A stretch of DNA of 64,000 nucleotides from Rhodobacteraceae bacterium Alg238-R152. GTDB lineage: Bacteria > Pseudomonadota > Alphaproteobacteria > Rhodobacterales > Rhodobacteraceae. The translations under genes and the position numbers were made by a program. The stretch spans positions 124,001 through 188,000 of the forward strand of contig UNRJ01000008.1 in assembly GCA_900537125.1 (NCBI GenBank), in the 5' to 3' direction. A model generated the notes under the pieces. That model worked only from the letters and a program-made list of their open reading frames with translations. It had not been told where the DNA came from and did no database searches. Shown here piece after piece: positions 26,970-35,008 of the stretch. How positions within the stretch are numbered: the stretch's first letter is position 1; every line of letters starts with the position of its first letter.

Positions 26970-27406
26970 CAGATCACTCCCAGTATGTGCCGAAAGAGGA
27001 CAACGGTTAGGCCGCCTGCCATGATGTAAAACACTGTCGCAACCATGCCGCGCAGCGACAGGCGAGAGATGCCGCAGACGCCGTGGCCGGAGGTGCAGCC
27101 ATTCGCGAGGCGGGTGCCAACACCGACACACAAGCCCGCAGCGATCAACACGATGATGTTGGTGGTGGCGTGTGTGTTGACCTCAGAGAACATTGGGTAA
27201 AGCAGCACGGGCACCAAAAACACACCAGCCAAGAACGCCAGACGTTCGGACATATTACCTTTGCCGGAACCGTCCACTAACCCGCCGATGATGCCGCTGG
27301 CGCCCATGATGCGACCGTTGCCTAGGAGGTAGACAGCGCCGCCCAATCCAATCAGAAGACCGCCGCCTAGCCCGAAGAGCCAGTCAGTGGGTATTGAGTT
27401 TAGCAT
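26969..27406 (-). CDS. YeeE/YedE half-transporter, N-terminal type
   Basis: 145 residues with four membrane segments. The motif [19 protein letters not shown] has the two conserved Cys of the YeeE/YedE family, which in thiosulfate permeases touch the substrate. It is translationally coupled to the second half through a 4-bp overlap and lies 31 bp after the metallo-beta-lactamase gene. It belongs to the same sulfur module. Confidence 0.88.
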   Translation of the reverse strand: MLNSIPTDWLFGLGGGLLIGLGGAVYLLGNGRIMGASGIIGGLVDGSGKGNMSERLAFLAGVFLVPVLLYPMFSEVNTHATTNIIVLIAAGLCVGVGTRLANGCTSGHGVCGISRLSLRGMVATVFYIMAGGLTVVLFRHILGVI

Positions 27407-27437
27407 GATTTTTCCTTTGATGTTCGCGCTTTAAGTG

Positions 27438-28301
27438 TCAAAGTTTATCTACTGGAACCTTGAGGAAGACGTCTCCGTCTGCGTCAGGTTCAGGCATATT
27501 ACCGGCACGCATATTCACTTGCAGTGACGGGATAATCAGCTTGGGCATGGACAAAGTGGCGTCGCGCGCATCCCGCATTTGCACAAAACTGTCTTTGTCT
27601 GCGCCGTCGCCCACGTGCACATTTTTTGCCTTTTGCTCGCCGACGGTGGTTTCCCAGGCATATTCATCGCGACCTGGTGCTTTATAGTCGTGGCCGACAA
27701 AGATGCGGGTTGCGTCCGGTAGAGTGAGAATCTTTTGGATCGATTGGTAAAGTGTCTCTGAGGAGCCGCCGGGAAAGTCACAACGAGCGGTGCCAAAGTC
27801 TGGCATAAATAGGGTATCCCCCACAAAGGCGGCGTCGCCAATCACATAGGTCATGCAGGCTGGTGTGTGGCCAGGCGTGTGCAACACGTCGCCCCGCATC
27901 TGACCAATCATAAAGCTGTCACCTTCCTCAAACAGCTTATCAAACTGGCTACCGTCACGTTGAAACTCGGTGCCTTCGTTGAACACTTTGCCAAAGGTGT
28001 CCTGGATAAGAGTGATGTTTTTGCCAATGCCAATTTTGCCGCCAACCTTGTCTTGCAGATAGGGGGCGGCAGAGAGGTGGTCTGCGTGCACGTGGCTTTC
28101 CAGAATCCAGTCGACCTTTAGGTTATTGGCTTGCACGTGCGCTACGATCTCGTCGGCGGATTTGGTGTCCGTGCGGCCGGAGCTGTAATCAAAGTCCAGA
28201 ACGCTATCGATGATGGCACAGGACGCTCCGGTGGGGTCTTTCACAACAAAAGAGATGGTGTTCGTCGCGTTGTCAAAAAAGGCTGTTACGTCGGGGGTCA
28301 T
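27438..28301 (-). CDS. MBL-fold hydrolase, persulfide dioxygenase (ETHE1/Blh) type
   Basis: 287 residues from ATG 28301; longer frames to 28409 lack a site and homology. Metal ligands: ESHVHADHLSA (His70, His72, Asp74, His75), HTPGHTPACMTYVIGD and GHDYKAPGRDE. The ETHE1-like text (FVGDTLFMPDFGTARCDFPGGS) points to glutathione-persulfide dioxygenase activity, which makes sulfite. It is first in an operon with two YeeE/YedE halves and TIGR01244. No ArsR/BigR/SqrR regulator gene is present in the neighbourhood. Confidence 0.85.
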   Translation of the reverse strand: MTPDVTAFFDNATNTISFVVKDPTGASCAIIDSVLDFDYSSGRTDTKSADEIVAHVQANNLKVDWILESHVHADHLSAAPYLQDKVGGKIGIGKNITLIQDTFGKVFNEGTEFQRDGSQFDKLFEEGDSFMIGQMRGDVLHTPGHTPACMTYVIGDAAFVGDTLFMPDFGTARCDFPGGSSETLYQSIQKILTLPDATRIFVGHDYKAPGRDEYAWETTVGEQKAKNVHVGDGADKDSFVQMRDARDATLSMPKLIIPSLQVNMRAGNMPEPDADGDVFLKVPVDKL

Positions 28302-28510
28302 AGCGATTCCTCTGTTTGCTGGAAAACATATATGAAACATTGCATGTGTTGCAAGGTGGCAAGTCAATTGCCGATGAAAACGCGCGCAATATGCCACGTT
28401 TTTGGGCATTTATTGATGTGAATCAAGGCGCGAAAATAGGGCTTCTGTCAAGTTATGTTCGGTTTCTGGATCAGAGCCTTTGCGGGGGTAACCTAGTTAT
28501 GGAGACACCA

Positions 28511-28831
28511 ATGACTGACTATGGCAAACACAAAAATGCTCTGCTTAAACGGCTGTCAGAGCTGGATAAACGCCTACACAAGATCGAGGCGGAGCTGGAA
28601 GTGCCACACTCCAAAGACTGGGAAGATGCCGCCGTAGAGCATGAAGGTGACGAGGTTCTGGAGGGACTTGGAACCAGTGGGCAAGAGGAAATCCGCCGGA
28701 TTCAGGCGGCCTTGGAAAGAGTACGTGAAGGCAACTATGGTTATTGCCTAAAGTGCGGGGAAGAGATTGCCGCTGCACGCCTAGAGGTGGTGCCAGAGGC
28801 GCCATTGTGCGGTGTTTGCGCCGCTGGGTGA
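28511..28831 (+). CDS. DksA/TraR-type zinc-finger protein
   Basis: 106 residues from ATG 28511 (GGAGA 7 bases upstream); an ATG at 28499 is an alternative. A coiled-coil N-terminal half (LLKRLSELDKRLHKIEAELE) is followed by the C4 zinc finger YCLKCGEEIAAARLEVVPEAPLCGVC. The first part lacks the DxxDxA tip of true DksA, so it is a small DksA-like RNA-polymerase binding protein of undefined role. It is divergent from the sulfur operon. Confidence 0.8.
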   Translation: MTDYGKHKNALLKRLSELDKRLHKIEAELEVPHSKDWEDAAVEHEGDEVLEGLGTSGQEEIRRIQAALERVREGNYGYCLKCGEEIAAARLEVVPEAPLCGVCAAG

Positions 28832-28880
28832 GGGGTGCCGTACGACACATTTGGAAGTGGTCGGTTTGGGAGGACGTTAA

Positions 28881-29096
28881 ATGACCGTTGAAACACTATT
28901 GAACCGTGCGGAAGCACTGGAGACCAAGATCAACTGTGCAGATGATATGGACCGATATGAGCTGCATCAGCAGTTGCACCGTACATTGATGAATATTGAG
29001 CAGAGCGGTGGTCGGGTGCCAGCGCGACTGCGGCGATTGGATCTGGATCTTTTGGATCAGGAAATTGAAGACAGTTTCGACAACATGCCGGTGTGA
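28881..29096 (+). CDS. small conserved hypothetical protein
   Basis: 71 residues, mostly helical and charged (LLNRAEALETKINCADDMDRYELHQQLHRTL, RLRRLDLDLLDQEIED). The ribosome site GGGAGGACG precedes the ATG. It contains no known motif. It sits between the DksA-like gene and the beta-oxidation gene, all on the plus strand. Confidence 0.7.
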   Translation: MTVETLLNRAEALETKINCADDMDRYELHQQLHRTLMNIEQSGGRVPARLRRLDLDLLDQEIEDSFDNMPV

Positions 29097-29207
29097 CAGA
29101 TGTGCCGACCTCAGCAGGCCTGTGGATAACTGGGCTTGCGTGGTGGCGCGACACAGCTAAACTCTGAAAACACAATGGCTTGCGCCAAGAATTGTCAGGG
29201 TTGAGGC

Positions 29208-31277
29208 ATGACGCAGTTGCTTGATTACAGAGTGGAAGCAGGGGTTGCGGTTCTATCGATGAACCATGCCCCCTCAAATACGCTGACGGCGGAATTGCGG
29301 GCAGCGGTCATTGAGGCGTTGCAAACGGCGCTGCACGACAAGATGGTTGGTGCCATCGCGCTGCTTGGCGCGGGGACGGAGTTTTCCGCTGGACGCGACT
29401 ATTCAGAACTTGGAAACCCTATTGCCTCTCCAAATTTGGCAGAGCTGTGCAGCGCTGTTGAAGCCGCAGGAAAACCCGTTGTTGCCGGACTGTCTGGTGC
29501 AGTGATGGGCGGTGGGTTGGAACTGGCTTTGGCCTGTCATTACCGGGTTGCTCTGAATACCGCGCAGGTGGCGATGCCAGAGGTCGCACTTGGAGTGATG
29601 CCTGGCGCCGGAGGCACGCTGCGTGCGCCGCGTCTGTTGGGTGCGGACACAGCGCTCAATATTCTTTTGTCCGGTGTGATGATGCCCATCACCTCAGAAA
29701 AGTTGGCGGGTATGGTCGACGAGGTTGTGGAAACCGATTTGGTGGAAGCGACCACGCTCTTTGCCTTAACTTGTATCGCCAAATACAAACCGCCACGCCC
29801 GACCTCAGATGTGACTGCAGCGATATCTGATTTTCAGGCTTACGAAGCTGGTGTGGCCAAGTGGGAAAAACGTGTAGAATCGCGTGGGCAGGACGCAGCG
29901 TTGGCGATTATTGAATGTGTGCGCGCGGCGCCGTTGTTGCCGTTTGATGTGGGCTTGGAGTTTGAGCGCGAGCGATTTGAAGCGTTGGTGGCGTCTGACC
30001 AAAGCCGGGCGCTACGCCATGTGGCTCTGGCAGAACGACGAGCAACGCGATTGCCGGAATTGCACCAAGCAGAGGCCCGACCTGTCAAGACGCTAGGGCT
30101 GGTGGTTGGCGGGGATCGCGTGGGGGCGGACTTGGCATTGGCTGCTCTGCAACATGGGTTGTCTGTGGTGATAACTGCGCAGGTGCCCGCAACCCTAGAG
30201 TTGGCTCGGCGGCGGGTTGAAGCTGCTCTGCAGCGGATGGTGACCAGTGGACGTGTTGAAGACACCGCGTCGCGGGAAATGCTGTCGCGCTTGAAGATTC
30301 AAACGGACCTTGTGGCGTTGTCGCGCGCCGATTTGGTGGTGGAAGCCGTGGGGCAGGGCCGTGAGATTTCCCGCCAGATTGCGGCACAGCTTGATGGCAT
30401 TGTGAAAGATGGGGCCGTGCTTGCGATACATGATGCCGCCGCACAGATCGGTCCGGTTGCGCAGGCGACGGGATGTCCGCAGGATGTGATTGGCTTTTAT
30501 TTGCCAAACCTGCATTTGCGCACCTCTGGCGTGGAAGTCGCGGTTGGAAACAGCACAGGACCAGAGGCTGTGGCGACGCTTTTCGCGACCTTGAGCGCGA
30601 TTGGGTTTCTACCTGTGCGGGCGAAAACGTATAATGGTCTAATTGGCCAAAACGTGATGGGGGCTTGTGTGCGCGCCGCGGAAGACCTGTTGCGGCTTGG
30701 GGCTGATCCTTTCGAAATTGATCGGGTGATGCACGCCTGGGGGTTTACCCTCGGGCCGTTTCAGTTCGCCGATGCCTTGGGGCTCAATGCGCCGGGATTG
30801 CGCACGGCGCAAAGTGAGTTCAGCACCGTGCTCTACCGCATGGGCCGGGAAGGCCGGGCTGCACAACGTGGCTGGTATCAATACTCACAAGAGCATCCTT
30901 TTGGGGCGGCGGATGCGGATACATTGCGGATCGTCAAGGCTGTGATCGAGGAGGATCAGCAGCCGGTTGCAAATGCTGGCGTGCGGGATGTGGATATAGA
31001 GAAGACCTGCCTTGCGGCGATGGCCAATGCGGGGGCACGTCTGCTGCGGCTTGGTGTGGCCTCCAAGCCGTCGGATATTGATGTGGCGATGATCCACGGA
31101 TTTGGCTTCCCGCGCTGGCGAGGCGGGCCGATGCAGGCGAGCGATGACCACGGGCTTGTGGACATACGCAAGCATGTGCGGCTGATGGCGCAGCATGGGA
31201 GTGCGTTCTGGAAGCCTGAACCGCTGTTTGACACGCTGATCAAAAACGGGCGTGGCTTTGGCGCCTTAAACGGTTGA
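29208..31277 (+). CDS. FadB/FadJ-like enoyl-CoA hydratase/3-hydroxyacyl-CoA dehydrogenase with atypical dehydrogenase half
   Basis: 689 residues. The N-terminal crotonase domain is intact: GAVMGGGLELALACHYR (Glu105) and AMPEVALGVMPGAGG (Glu125) supply the two catalytic Glu. The Rossmann part, from about 295, has GLVVGGDRVGADLA instead of GxGxxG. Where catalytic His is expected (G-x-HFFNP) it reads IGFYLPNLHL, with Tyr431. The C-terminal dimer repeats are present (WGFTLGPFQFADALGL, GFGFPRWRGGPM). Thus hydration looks likely, dehydrogenation doubtful. No thiolase partner is adjacent. Confidence 0.85.
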   Translation: MTQLLDYRVEAGVAVLSMNHAPSNTLTAELRAAVIEALQTALHDKMVGAIALLGAGTEFSAGRDYSELGNPIASPNLAELCSAVEAAGKPVVAGLSGAVMGGGLELALACHYRVALNTAQVAMPEVALGVMPGAGGTLRAPRLLGADTALNILLSGVMMPITSEKLAGMVDEVVETDLVEATTLFALTCIAKYKPPRPTSDVTAAISDFQAYEAGVAKWEKRVESRGQDAALAIIECVRAAPLLPFDVGLEFERERFEALVASDQSRALRHVALAERRATRLPELHQAEARPVKTLGLVVGGDRVGADLALAALQHGLSVVITAQVPATLELARRRVEAALQRMVTSGRVEDTASREMLSRLKIQTDLVALSRADLVVEAVGQGREISRQIAAQLDGIVKDGAVLAIHDAAAQIGPVAQATGCPQDVIGFYLPNLHLRTSGVEVAVGNSTGPEAVATLFATLSAIGFLPVRAKTYNGLIGQNVMGACVRAAEDLLRLGADPFEIDRVMHAWGFTLGPFQFADALGLNAPGLRTAQSEFSTVLYRMGREGRAAQRGWYQYSQEHPFGAADADTLRIVKAVIEEDQQPVANAGVRDVDIEKTCLAAMANAGARLLRLGVASKPSDIDVAMIHGFGFPRWRGGPMQASDDHGLVDIRKHVRLMAQHGSAFWKPEPLFDTLIKNGRGFGALNG

Positions 31278-31280
31278 GGA

Positions 31281-31496
31281 TCAGGAGAAAGAAATCCCAA
31301 CCATCACCGCCATCAGGCCGATGACCGACAGAAATAGCGAACCCATGTTCAGGGGAACCACTTTTTGCACGGCGGCGCGCAGCTCGTCGTCAGACAGTTT
31401 GGCGCGGCGCGCCTGTGCCACTTTCACGATGGAGAGCAGCAATCCAATAAGACCAACCACTGACAGAAGGGCACCAACCCAGATCATCCATTGCAT
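31281..31496 (-). CDS. small two-helix membrane protein
   Basis: 71 residues from ATG 31496 (GAGGAAG upstream). Helix one is MIWVGALLSVVGLIGLLLSIVKV and helix two is MGSLFLSVIGLMAVMVGISF, with a basic loop containing RRAKLSDDELR between them. Function unknown. Its stop lies 3 bp from the convergent beta-oxidation gene. Confidence 0.7.
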   Translation of the reverse strand: MQWMIWVGALLSVVGLIGLLLSIVKVAQARRAKLSDDELRAAVQKVVPLNMGSLFLSVIGLMAVMVGISFS

Positions 31497-31732
31497 TGCG
31501 GACTTCCTCTTTTGCGGGCGGTGTTTTGGCGGCATATGCCTGGCGCCCAGACTTTGGATTGGCAGCTACCGGATTGTGATGCCGCGTGCAAGACGGGGTC
31601 GCGCGCGGCATTTGGCGCAGATCGCAGGAAATGGAATAGCGGGCCTTGCATGGCGAGGCGCTTTGCGGTCTATACCTGCTTTGACATTGGCGCCACATGG
31701 GCGCGCAGATCAGGTACAATAAGAGGTCAGTC

Positions 31733-31996
31733 ATGAGCGAAGGCACATCTTCGGACGCGCAATTTGGCGTCACCGGACAGGAACTGAAACAATTCATTGA
31801 ACGCGTCGAGCGTTTGGAACTTGAAAAAACCGAAGTGGCCGAGCAGATCAAAGAGGTCTTTGCAGAGATCAAGGGCCGTGGCTTTGATGTGAAGGCGATC
31901 CGCACAATAATCCGCGAGCGGAAACAGGATCCCAACGACATCGCAGAACAAGAAGCGGTGATTGATATGTATAAGTCCGCACTTGGCATGTCCTAA
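31733..31996 (+). CDS. gapR: GapR-family (DUF2312) nucleoid-associated protein
   Basis: 87 residues from ATG 31733 (AAGAGG upstream). The sequence VTGQELKQFIERVERLELEK, then EVFAEIKGRGFDVKAIR and IIRERKQD matches DUF2312, the family of Caulobacter GapR (about 89 residues). GapR clamps around overtwisted DNA and helps topoisomerases ahead of replication and transcription. The helical, basic/acidic layout is as expected. A terminator follows at 32022. Confidence 0.9.
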   Translation: MSEGTSSDAQFGVTGQELKQFIERVERLELEKTEVAEQIKEVFAEIKGRGFDVKAIRTIIRERKQDPNDIAEQEAVIDMYKSALGMS

Positions 31997-32021
31997 GGCC
32001 AATACCACTTATGATTTGAAG

Positions 32022-32046
32022 CGGCTCCCGGTTGGGGGCCGTTTTT
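32022..32046 (+). terminator. terminator after gapR
   Basis: CGGCTCCC / GGGGGCCG stem (one G-T pair), GGTT loop, then TTTTTG, 25 bp past the gapR stop. Confidence 0.75.
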
Positions 32047-32054
32047 GTTTGCGG

Positions 32055-32930
32055 CTAGGGGGTCAGGACAGTGACACCAGGGATGCGTTCGATGCGATAG
32101 ACATCCTCGTCATAAGCTTGCGTTATTTGTTCCACCATCTCTTCGGTCCAACCGGGCAGGTCGAGTTCTTCTTCGATTTGATCTTCGAGACCAAATTTGT
32201 CCAGGAAGGCCGCATAAATGCGCCGCTTCTGAATTTCGGTCACTCCAGTGTGATCCGCCAGAAACGCTTCCAGCCGGGTCATGCCCTCGTCACTCATAAT
32301 TGTGCGCAGAAGGTCCGTACTTCCCGCGACCTCGGTGGTGGGATCAAGTCCCGCCATTTCGCGCATGATCTCTTCCCAGATGATCGGCGTGTCCTCGTTA
32401 CACCAAACAGTGACCGGCATATGGGGCACCGCATCGCGAATGCGTAAGATCAGCTCAGACCACCGAAGTGCCCGAGGGTCACAATTGTCGGTGACTTCCT
32501 CAATTGGATGGTTTGGCGACGCCGCCACCAGCGCGGGCACAAAGGTGGCCGGATTCCGGATCGCCATGAAGATTTCGGTCTCTTCGCCATAAAACAGCGA
32601 TGACACACCGCGCAGCCGTTCGCCCGCGTTTGGGAACAGACAATTGTCGCGGATGGCGCGCCGTGGAACGCCAAAAAAATTGTCGTTGGAGAGGATCATC
32701 CGATCCGGTTTGGCATCCCCAATCATGCCGCTCATGATGGCACCTTTGTAATCGGTGGCCATGACGGAGCTGGACATTTGCCCAAGAGTGTCCCGAATCT
32801 GTCGGCGGTAGGTGGACGGAGGCGGCAAAGCGATACCCTGCTGCTCCAGCAGGCGCTGATTTTTGGTCAGGCTGCCGAGTAGTTTTCCGTCATCAGTAAA
32901 GTGCGCGCCTGCGTGAAGTACAATCTGCAT
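32055..32930 (-). CDS. conserved hypothetical protein, sulfotransferase-like N-terminus
   Basis: 291 residues from ATG 32930. It opens with MQIVLHAGAHFTDDGKLLGSL and contains ILSNDNFFG and IFMAIRNPATFVPALV, which resemble the strand and PSB/3'-PB-like segments of sulfotransferase-fold proteins; the match is weak. The C-terminal half has acidic helices. No signal peptide. Function is not assigned. It is divergent from the iron ABC permease gene. Confidence 0.55.
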   Translation of the reverse strand: MQIVLHAGAHFTDDGKLLGSLTKNQRLLEQQGIALPPPSTYRRQIRDTLGQMSSSVMATDYKGAIMSGMIGDAKPDRMILSNDNFFGVPRRAIRDNCLFPNAGERLRGVSSLFYGEETEIFMAIRNPATFVPALVAASPNHPIEEVTDNCDPRALRWSELILRIRDAVPHMPVTVWCNEDTPIIWEEIMREMAGLDPTTEVAGSTDLLRTIMSDEGMTRLEAFLADHTGVTEIQKRRIYAAFLDKFGLEDQIEEELDLPGWTEEMVEQITQAYDEDVYRIERIPGVTVLTP

Positions 32931-33031
32931 TGTTCTTTTCGTTGTTGGATTGTGCTGGATCAATTATAGCCTCGTTTCTGGACAGTAAAACCAGATTCAG
33001 GCAACACAAGGGCGCGATAAAGGAATCCCCT

Positions 33032-34711
33032 GTGCAATCACATGCAAAAACACCATCCTCCGATCAAGTTCCAGCCGCCAAAGCATTGAAAAGGCGCCGG
33101 TCTTTTGATCCTTGGTCTATTGGTGCGCTTTTGGTGGCTGGAATCGTGTTAGCGCCTATTTTGGCGGTGGTCTGGATTGCTTTTCATCCAGTAGAAAACA
33201 TCTGGCCACATTTGTTGTCCACAACTTTGCCGCGCTACATGCGCAACACGCTGGTTTTGATGGCATCGGTTGGCATTTTGGCAGCCTCGATGGGGGCCAC
33301 AACCGCGTGGTTGGTCACGCGTTATCGCTTTCCCGGCGTGCGTTGGATCCAATGGGTATTGTTGTTACCGCTGGCCATTCCCGCTTATGTGGGCGCCTAT
33401 GCTTTGGTGGACTTTCTGGAATACGCCGGACCGGTGCAAACCGCTCTGCGCGAGCTGTTTGGTTGGCAGACCAGTCGCGACTATTGGTTCCCTGAAATTC
33501 GCTCCATGGGGGCTGCCATCCTCGTGTTGTCCGCGGCGATGTTTCCTTATGTCTATATTCTTGCCCGCGCCGCGTTTCGCGAGCAATCTGGGGCGGGCGA
33601 AGAGGTGGCGCGCTCTTTGGGGGCAGGGCCCGTGGCCCGATTTTGGCGGGTCGGCTTGCCGATGGCGCGCCCGGCCATTGCTGCCGGCACGGCGATTGTG
33701 ATGATGGAAACCGTGAACGATTTTGGCACGGTGGACTATTTTGCGGTGCAGACGCTCACAACCGGTATTTTTAGTGTTTGGCTTGAAAGCAACAATGCCG
33801 GCGGCGCGGCACAAATTGCCAGCGTGGTGTTAATGCTGGTAATTTTGTTGGTCACCATGGAGAAAATTAGCCGCCGCAAAGTGCAGTTTTTTAGTCTTAG
33901 CAACCGCAACAGACCGTCCGAACGGGTGGAACTAACGGGTGTTTGGGGCTGGGTTGCGATGGTGGCTTGTTTGATGCCGTTCCTGATTGGCTTTGTCATG
34001 CCATTTTCCGTGATTGCACATAATGCGGCTGGCAGCTTGGACCAATGGCGTGATCCAGCGTTGTTGACGGCGCTATGGAACACCTTGCGGGTCTGTGGCA
34101 TTGCGGCGGTAGCAACCGTGGTGGCCGGTGTGTTCATGGTCTATGGTGTGCGCCTGTCCGGTCGCACCCTGCCAAGGTTGTTATTGCCAATCACCACCAT
34201 TGGGTATGCAGCCCCCGGTGCCGTTTTGGCGGTGGGCATCCTGATCCCGCTGGCCGCGCTGGACCACAAACTGGCTGACCTGATTGAAATGCTCACAGGG
34301 TCTCCGACCGGGCTGCTGCTAACCGGCTCTTCCTTTGCCCTGATTCTTGCCTATTGTGTGCGGTTCTTTGCGATCGCGCAGGGGGCGGCTGATGGCGCCA
34401 TGGGGCGTGTGCCACCAAGTTTGCCCATGGCGGCGCGGTCTTTGGGGCGCACAAAAGGTCAGGTGTTGCGCGAAGTTTACCTGCCGCTGGTGCGTGCCTC
34501 TGTGGGGTCGGCGCTATTGCTGGTGTTTGTCGATTGCGTGAAAGAGTTACCCGCAACCATGCTTTTGCGTCCGTTCAACTTTGATACACTGGCCACACGC
34601 GTGCATGAGCAGGCCAGTCTGGAGAACTTATCTGACGCCAGCCCAGGCGCGATTATGATCGTTTTGGTGGGGCTCGTTGCTGTTGGATTGCTTGCGCGTA
34701 CAAATCGATAA
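33032..34711 (+). CDS. iron(III)-type ABC transporter permease, duplicated (FbpB-like)
   Basis: 559 residues from GTG 33032 (AAAGGA 8 bases upstream). Twelve membrane helices lie in two repeats. Each repeat has an EAA loop for contact with the ATPase (EEVARSLGAGPVARFWRVGLP and AARSLGRTKGQVLREVYLP), the fused layout of FbpB/SfuB ferric-iron permeases. The binding protein and ATPase genes are not in the window, so it is either an orphan or its partners lie elsewhere. tRNA-Thr and the island begin right after. Confidence 0.88.
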   Translation: MQSHAKTPSSDQVPAAKALKRRRSFDPWSIGALLVAGIVLAPILAVVWIAFHPVENIWPHLLSTTLPRYMRNTLVLMASVGILAASMGATTAWLVTRYRFPGVRWIQWVLLLPLAIPAYVGAYALVDFLEYAGPVQTALRELFGWQTSRDYWFPEIRSMGAAILVLSAAMFPYVYILARAAFREQSGAGEEVARSLGAGPVARFWRVGLPMARPAIAAGTAIVMMETVNDFGTVDYFAVQTLTTGIFSVWLESNNAGGAAQIASVVLMLVILLVTMEKISRRKVQFFSLSNRNRPSERVELTGVWGWVAMVACLMPFLIGFVMPFSVIAHNAAGSLDQWRDPALLTALWNTLRVCGIAAVATVVAGVFMVYGVRLSGRTLPRLLLPITTIGYAAPGAVLAVGILIPLAALDHKLADLIEMLTGSPTGLLLTGSSFALILAYCVRFFAIAQGAADGAMGRVPPSLPMAARSLGRTKGQVLREVYLPLVRASVGSALLLVFVDCVKELPATMLLRPFNFDTLATRVHEQASLENLSDASPGAIMIVLVGLVAVGLLARTNR

Positions 34712-34768
34712 AAACCTAAAAAAATCCTCTTGCAGGTTCCGAACGAAGGCCTTAAACGAAGCTCCAGT

Positions 34769-34844
34769 GCCCCTATAGCTCAGCTGGTAGAGCAACTGAT
34801 TTGTAATCAGTAGGTCCGCGGTTCGAGTCCGTGTGGGGGCACCA
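34769..34844 (+). tRNA. tRNA-Thr(TGT)
   Basis: 76 bases including an encoded CCA. Acceptor GCCCCTA pairs with TGGGGGC, with discriminator A. D-loop AGCTCAGCTGGTAGAGC; anticodon stem CTGAT..ATCAG with loop TTTGTAA, anticodon TGT. T-arm GCGGTTCGAGTCCGT. It lies just upstream of a tyrosine integrase gene transcribed in the same direction, the usual arrangement of a tRNA-targeted island. Confidence 0.97.
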
Positions 34845-35008
34845 TCTTAAATTACCATTGCGTCCAATAAAGTCCGATAGTAGCCTGTATTTGCAGGTTT
34901 TTGCGGTTCTTTTTGTTTGATGTTGTCCTGCCACGTATTGCTTAGTCCGCCCCGTATGGGGGTATGCTTGGGGGTACGTGCTCTGCAGCACTTTGGAAGA
35001 TACCCCCA

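Noticed and set aside
28302-28510. BigR/SqrR operator upstream of the sulfur operon
   Set aside because: Some symmetrical words occur (ATTCC...GGAA, TTGCA-TGTG-TTGCA), but none clearly matches a known operator, so no site was annotated.
34820-34844. Search for a second copy of the tRNA-Thr 3' end as right attachment site
   Set aside because: No convincing copy of GGGGGCACCA or the T-arm was seen between 36 kb and 53 kb by eye; so no att pair is claimed.
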